64,000 nucleotides of DNA from Actinosynnema sp042752395 (GTDB taxonomy: Bacteria > Actinomycetota > Actinomycetes > Mycobacteriales > Pseudonocardiaceae): assembly GCF_042752395.1 (NCBI RefSeq), contig NZ_JBHYXZ010000008.1:40701-104700 (forward strand), read 5' to 3'. Position 1 is the stretch's first letter. The number at the start of each line of letters is the position of its first letter. Under the pieces are notes generated by a model, which had not been told where the DNA came from, searched no databases, and saw nothing but the letters and a program-made list of their open reading frames with translations. Shown piece by piece: positions 60,956 to 64,000 of the stretch. The position numbers were made by a program, and so were the translations under genes.

Positions 60956-60978
60956 CTGTCTTGTGCCCTGGAGTCGTC

Positions 60979-62610
60979 ATGAGCGCCACCCTCGTCGCGA
61001 AAGACCTGGCCGCCGGGCACGGCGACCGCGTGCTGTTCTCCGGCTTGGACCTGGTCGTCGCGCCCGGCGACGTGGTCGGCCTGGTCGGCGTCAACGGCGC
61101 GGGCAAGTCCACCCTGCTGCGGACGCTGGCGGGGCTGCTGCCCGCCGAGCGCGGTGTGATCCGCCTCTCCCCCGTCACCGCGACCGTCGGCCACCTGCCG
61201 CAGGAGCCGGAGCGGCGGCCGGGCGAGACGGTGCGCGAGTTCCTGGCCCGCCGCACGGGCGTGGCGGCGGCGCAGGCGGAGCTGGACCGGGCCACCGAGG
61301 CGTTGACCGCGGGCACCGGCGACGACGGCTACTCCGACGCGTTGGAGCGGTGGCTCGCGCTGGGCGGCGCGGACCTGCCGGAGCGGTCGCTGGAGGTGGC
61401 CGCCGAACTGGGCCTGGACGTGTCCCTCGACCTGCCGATGACCGCGCTGTCCGGCGGCCAGGCGGCCCGGGCGAGCATGGCGTCGCTGCTGCTGAGCAGG
61501 TACGACGTGTTCCTGCTCGACGAGCCGACCAACGACCTGGACCTGGACGGCCTGGCCCGGCTGGAGCGGTTCGTGACCGGGCTGCGGGCGGGCGTCGTGG
61601 TGGTGTCGCACGACCGCGAGTTCCTCGCCCGCACGGTCACGCGCGTGGTGGAGCTGGACCTGGCGCAGCAGCAGGTGCGGTCCTACGGCGGCGGCTACGA
61701 GGCGTACCTGGAGGAACGGGAGATCGCCCGCCGGCACGCCCGCGAGGACTACGAGGAGTACGCGGCCACGCGCGCGTCGCTGGAGGAGCGCGCCCGGGCG
61801 CAGCGCGCCTGGATGGAGAAGGGCGTCAAGAACGCCCGGCGCAAGGCCCCGGACAACGACAAGATCGGGCGCAAGTTCCGCACCGAGGCGACCGAGAAGC
61901 AGGCGGCCAAGGCCCGGCAGACCGAACGGCTGATCGAGCGCCTGGACGTGGTCGAGGAGCCCCGCAAGGAGTGGGAGCTGCGGATGGAGATCGCCGCCGC
62001 GCCCCGGTCCGGCGCGGTGGTGGCGGTGCTGCGGTCGGCCGTGGTGACGCGGGGGTCGTTCACGCTCGGACCGGTGGACCTCCAGGTGGACTGGGCCGAC
62101 CGGATCGCCATCACCGGCGCGAACGGCTCGGGCAAGTCGACGTTGCTGGCGGCGCTGCTCGGCCGCGTGCCGCTCGCGTCGGGGTCGTCGTCGCTGGGCT
62201 CCGGCGTGGTGGTGGGCGAGATCGACCAGGCGCGCGGCCTGTTCCTGGGCGGGGAGCCGTTGCTGGACGCGTTCGGCGCGGCGGTGCCGGACCTGGCCCC
62301 CGCCGACGTGCGGACGCTGCTGGCGAAGTTCGGGCTGAAGGCGGCGCACGTGCTGCGGCCGGCGGCCTCGCTGTCGCCCGGCGAGCGGACGCGTGCGGCG
62401 CTGGCGCTGCTCCAGGCGCGCGGGGTGAACCTGCTGGTGCTGGACGAGCCCACGAACCACCTGGACCTGCCCGCGATCGAGCAGCTGGAGTCCGCGCTGG
62501 AGTCCTACACCGGCACGTTGCTGCTGGTGACGCACGACCGGCGGATGCTGGACGCGGTGCGCACGACCCGCCGCCTCGCCGTGGCGGCGGGTCGCGTCAC
62601 GGACCTGTGA
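60979..62610 (+). CDS. ABC-F family ATPase (second in the window)
   Basis: 543 aa with two ABC cassettes and no membrane part. First: Walker A GLVGVNGAGKSTLL, signature LSGGQAARASMASLL, Walker B VFLLDEPTNDLDLDG. Second: GANGSGKSTLLAALLG, LSPGERTRAALALL, LLVLDEPTNHLDLP. The inter-domain linker (~255-330) is long and basic (RAWMEKGVKNARRKAPDNDK). It acts at the ribosome; family members include antibiotic-resistance and housekeeping factors, and I cannot tell which. ATG at 60979 with GGAG 5-9 bases before it. Confidence 0.93.
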   Translation: MSATLVAKDLAAGHGDRVLFSGLDLVVAPGDVVGLVGVNGAGKSTLLRTLAGLLPAERGVIRLSPVTATVGHLPQEPERRPGETVREFLARRTGVAAAQAELDRATEALTAGTGDDGYSDALERWLALGGADLPERSLEVAAELGLDVSLDLPMTALSGGQAARASMASLLLSRYDVFLLDEPTNDLDLDGLARLERFVTGLRAGVVVVSHDREFLARTVTRVVELDLAQQQVRSYGGGYEAYLEEREIARRHAREDYEEYAATRASLEERARAQRAWMEKGVKNARRKAPDNDKIGRKFRTEATEKQAAKARQTERLIERLDVVEEPRKEWELRMEIAAAPRSGAVVAVLRSAVVTRGSFTLGPVDLQVDWADRIAITGANGSGKSTLLAALLGRVPLASGSSSLGSGVVVGEIDQARGLFLGGEPLLDAFGAAVPDLAPADVRTLLAKFGLKAAHVLRPAASLSPGERTRAALALLQARGVNLLVLDEPTNHLDLPAIEQLESALESYTGTLLLVTHDRRMLDAVRTTRRLAVAAGRVTDL

Positions 62611-62613
62611 GCC

Positions 62614-63819
62614 CTACCGCTTGCCGCCCTTGGCCCACTCCTCCCACGGGATCTGCCAGTCGCCGTAGCCGTCGGTGGGCTCCAGCGCCGGGCCGCCGGA
62701 GTTGGTGACGATGACGACGTCGCCCGGCTTGGAGATGTCGTGCACCCACTTGGCGTTCTCGGGCGAGAGGTTCAGGCAGCCGTGGCTGACGTTGCGCCGG
62801 CCCTGGTCGCCGACCGACCACGGCGCGCCGTGGAAGAAGATGCCGGAGTGGGACATCCGGACGGCCCAGTCGACCGGCGTCACGTAGCCGCCCGCGTCCA
62901 GGGACAGGCCGTAGGTGCGGGAGTCCATCACCATGTGGTCGTACTTCTCCATGGTCACGTAGGTGCCCGTGGGGGTGGTGTTCTGCGCGTCCCCCATCGA
63001 GGTCGGCATGGTGCGCGCGACCTGACCGTTGATCTTGGTGACGACCTGGTGGGTCTGGCCGTCGGCCTCGTGGATGACGGCGTCGCCGATGGTCAGCGAG
63101 GACACGTGGTCCTCCTGCCCGTAGACGCCGTTGCCGAGGTGCTTGCCGTAGATGCGGGCGTTGATGGCGACCTTGGTGCCGGGCGTCCAGTACTCGCGGG
63201 GGCGCCAGTGCACCTTCTGGTCGTCGAACCAGTAGAACGCGCCCTCGACGCGCGGTTCGGTGGTGATCGAGATCATCGCCTCCGCCGCGGCCTTGTCGGT
63301 GACCGGCTCGTCGAACTTGAAGTGCAGCGGCTGGCCGACGCCGACCGTCATGCCGTCGAGCGGGAACACCTCCGCGAGCAGGGTCTGCGTGCGCGGCTTG
63401 ACCGTGGTGAAGGTGGAGGTCTTGGTGACCGGCTTGCCGTCCGCGCCCTCGCCGGTCACGGTCAACGTGTAGGTCTTCTGGTAGCCCAGGGGTTCGGTGT
63501 TGGTCCACTGCAGACCGTCGGCGCTCAACTCACCCGCCACGACCTTGCCCTCGGGGTTGGTCAGCGAGACGGAGGTGATCCTGCCGTCGGTGGCCGTGGC
63601 GACGACCGGCACGCCGGGCGCCACGTCGACCGCCGCGTCCGCGGGGCCGGTGCTCAGCGACACCGGCTTGGGCGGGGGCGTGGACGAGGTGGTCGGGGTC
63701 TCGCCGCCGGCGGCGTCCCCGGTCGCCGCCGAACCGGACGAGCAACTTGTGATCAACGTCGCAACCAACCCGATCGCGACGATTCCCAGCGCTCTGCGCG
63801 CCCCCCGCTTGCGGTGCAT
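62614..63819 (-). CDS. L,D-transpeptidase lipoprotein
   Basis: 401 aa. Start ATG at 63819 is favoured because GGAGG lies 6 bases upstream; ATGs at 63825 and 63837 are alternatives. Signal MHRKRGARRALGIVAIGLVA with lipobox ITSC (Cys26). Two Ig-like domains (~50-255) precede the YkuD catalytic domain (~260-385), with the active-site motif HGAPWSVGDQGRRNVSHGCL and SHGCLNLS containing the nucleophilic Cys. It makes 3-3 cross-links in peptidoglycan, the main beta-lactam-tolerant cross-links of actinobacteria. Ends within 4 bp of the convergent ABC-F gene. Confidence 0.95.
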   Translation of the reverse strand: MHRKRGARRALGIVAIGLVATLITSCSSGSAATGDAAGGETPTTSSTPPPKPVSLSTGPADAAVDVAPGVPVVATATDGRITSVSLTNPEGKVVAGELSADGLQWTNTEPLGYQKTYTLTVTGEGADGKPVTKTSTFTTVKPRTQTLLAEVFPLDGMTVGVGQPLHFKFDEPVTDKAAAEAMISITTEPRVEGAFYWFDDQKVHWRPREYWTPGTKVAINARIYGKHLGNGVYGQEDHVSSLTIGDAVIHEADGQTHQVVTKINGQVARTMPTSMGDAQNTTPTGTYVTMEKYDHMVMDSRTYGLSLDAGGYVTPVDWAVRMSHSGIFFHGAPWSVGDQGRRNVSHGCLNLSPENAKWVHDISKPGDVVIVTNSGGPALEPTDGYGDWQIPWEEWAKGGKR

Positions 63820-63837
63820 CCCCATCCTCCGGTTCAT

Positions 63838-64000
63838 CCCCAGAACGCCGCGACGGCCCGCCAACACACGCCCGCGACCGGCCCCGGAAACGTGTAGCCG
63901 GGGGGGTTGTAGATGTTTGCCCCGTTTGAGGGTGGGTGGCGTATTAACAAAAACCAGACCCCCAGACACACACAGATAGGGGGGTGTGGGGGGGTGGGGT
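63838..64000. other. Scaffold-end region upstream of the L,D-transpeptidase gene
   Basis: 63838-63950 should contain the transpeptidase promoter. From about 63955 the sequence turns into CA and G runs (ACACACACAGATA, then long G tracts) unlike the rest of the window, resembling the debris at the two 10-N gaps. Nothing can be annotated there. Confidence 0.6.

Overview
The window is very GC-rich, uses many GTG starts and has several probable leaderless genes. It carries actinobacterial hallmarks: an EspG/PPE-like type VII substrate locus, DUF3558 lipoproteins, CYTH-CHAD, oligoribonuclease, and the ettA-ssbB and pruC/pruA-pruB gene orders known from Mycobacterium tuberculosis. It is most likely chromosomal DNA of a filamentous actinomycete of the Pseudonocardiales (Saccharothrix/Lentzea/Actinosynnema-like); the genus is inference. 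Three N-runs (18675-18774, 39328-39337, 45204-45213) show that it is a draft scaffold, and the two 10-N gaps sit in G/C homopolymer debris.

Layout. 1-2644: ettA (cut by the window edge) and an SSB paralogue with a repeat-built tail, separated by a 778-bp empty stretch. 2755-5183: TetR-controlled drug-type ABC exporter. 5187-10062: copper/cytochrome oxidase assembly membrane protein, DUF3558 lipoprotein, MFS pump, LacI regulator. 10188-12077: tRNA-Arg(TCT), terminator, and a DGPF protein/ECF42 sigma pair. 12083-17794: HTH protein, SAM methyltransferase, a DNA-damage-controlled unknown gene, amidohydrolase, and a siderophore-type formyltransferase behind iron boxes. 17903-22973: secreted nuclease, 9-bp VNTR with gap, coiled-coil protein, CYTH-CHAD, GH20. 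23022-26013: an aldehyde dehydrogenase lacking its catalytic residues, divergent from a GAF regulator. 26051-29209: DUF402, kinase-like protein, small membrane protein, YidC paralogue, desaturase. 29243-33452: proline catabolism with its regulator. 33439-37707: STAND/TPR ATPase divergent from a family A DNA polymerase. 37743-40968: GH16 glucanase under a perfect LacI-type palindrome, AraC regulator, alpha-toroid protein. 41118-44284: type VII substrate mini-locus. 44256-49193: FMN oxidase split by an assembly artefact, fused SecDF, secreted peptide, TPR protein. 49283-54005: azoreductase/MarR pair, small protein, acyl-CoA ligase, LuxR regulator. 54206-56442: an SOS-box small peptide and a YdbS/YdbT-like pair. 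56519-60782: MFS, a vapBC cassette between 69-bp perfect direct repeats, HerA-like helicase, oligoribonuclease. 60844-64000: tRNA-His, ABC-F protein, L,D-transpeptidase, degraded scaffold end.

Most of the window is housekeeping or ordinary accessory DNA. The signals most worth following are: (i) an unknown 209-aa protein whose promoter combines a PafBC-type motif with a perfect LexA box; (ii) a 49-residue secreted or membrane peptide behind a near-perfect LexA box placed the same way; (iii) a vapBC cassette that appears to have inserted at the 3' end of a HerA-like helicase gene and regenerated that end; (iv) an intact aldehyde dehydrogenase reading frame that has lost Asn, Glu and Cys of the active site; and (v) an SSB with a basic 10-residue-repeat tail.
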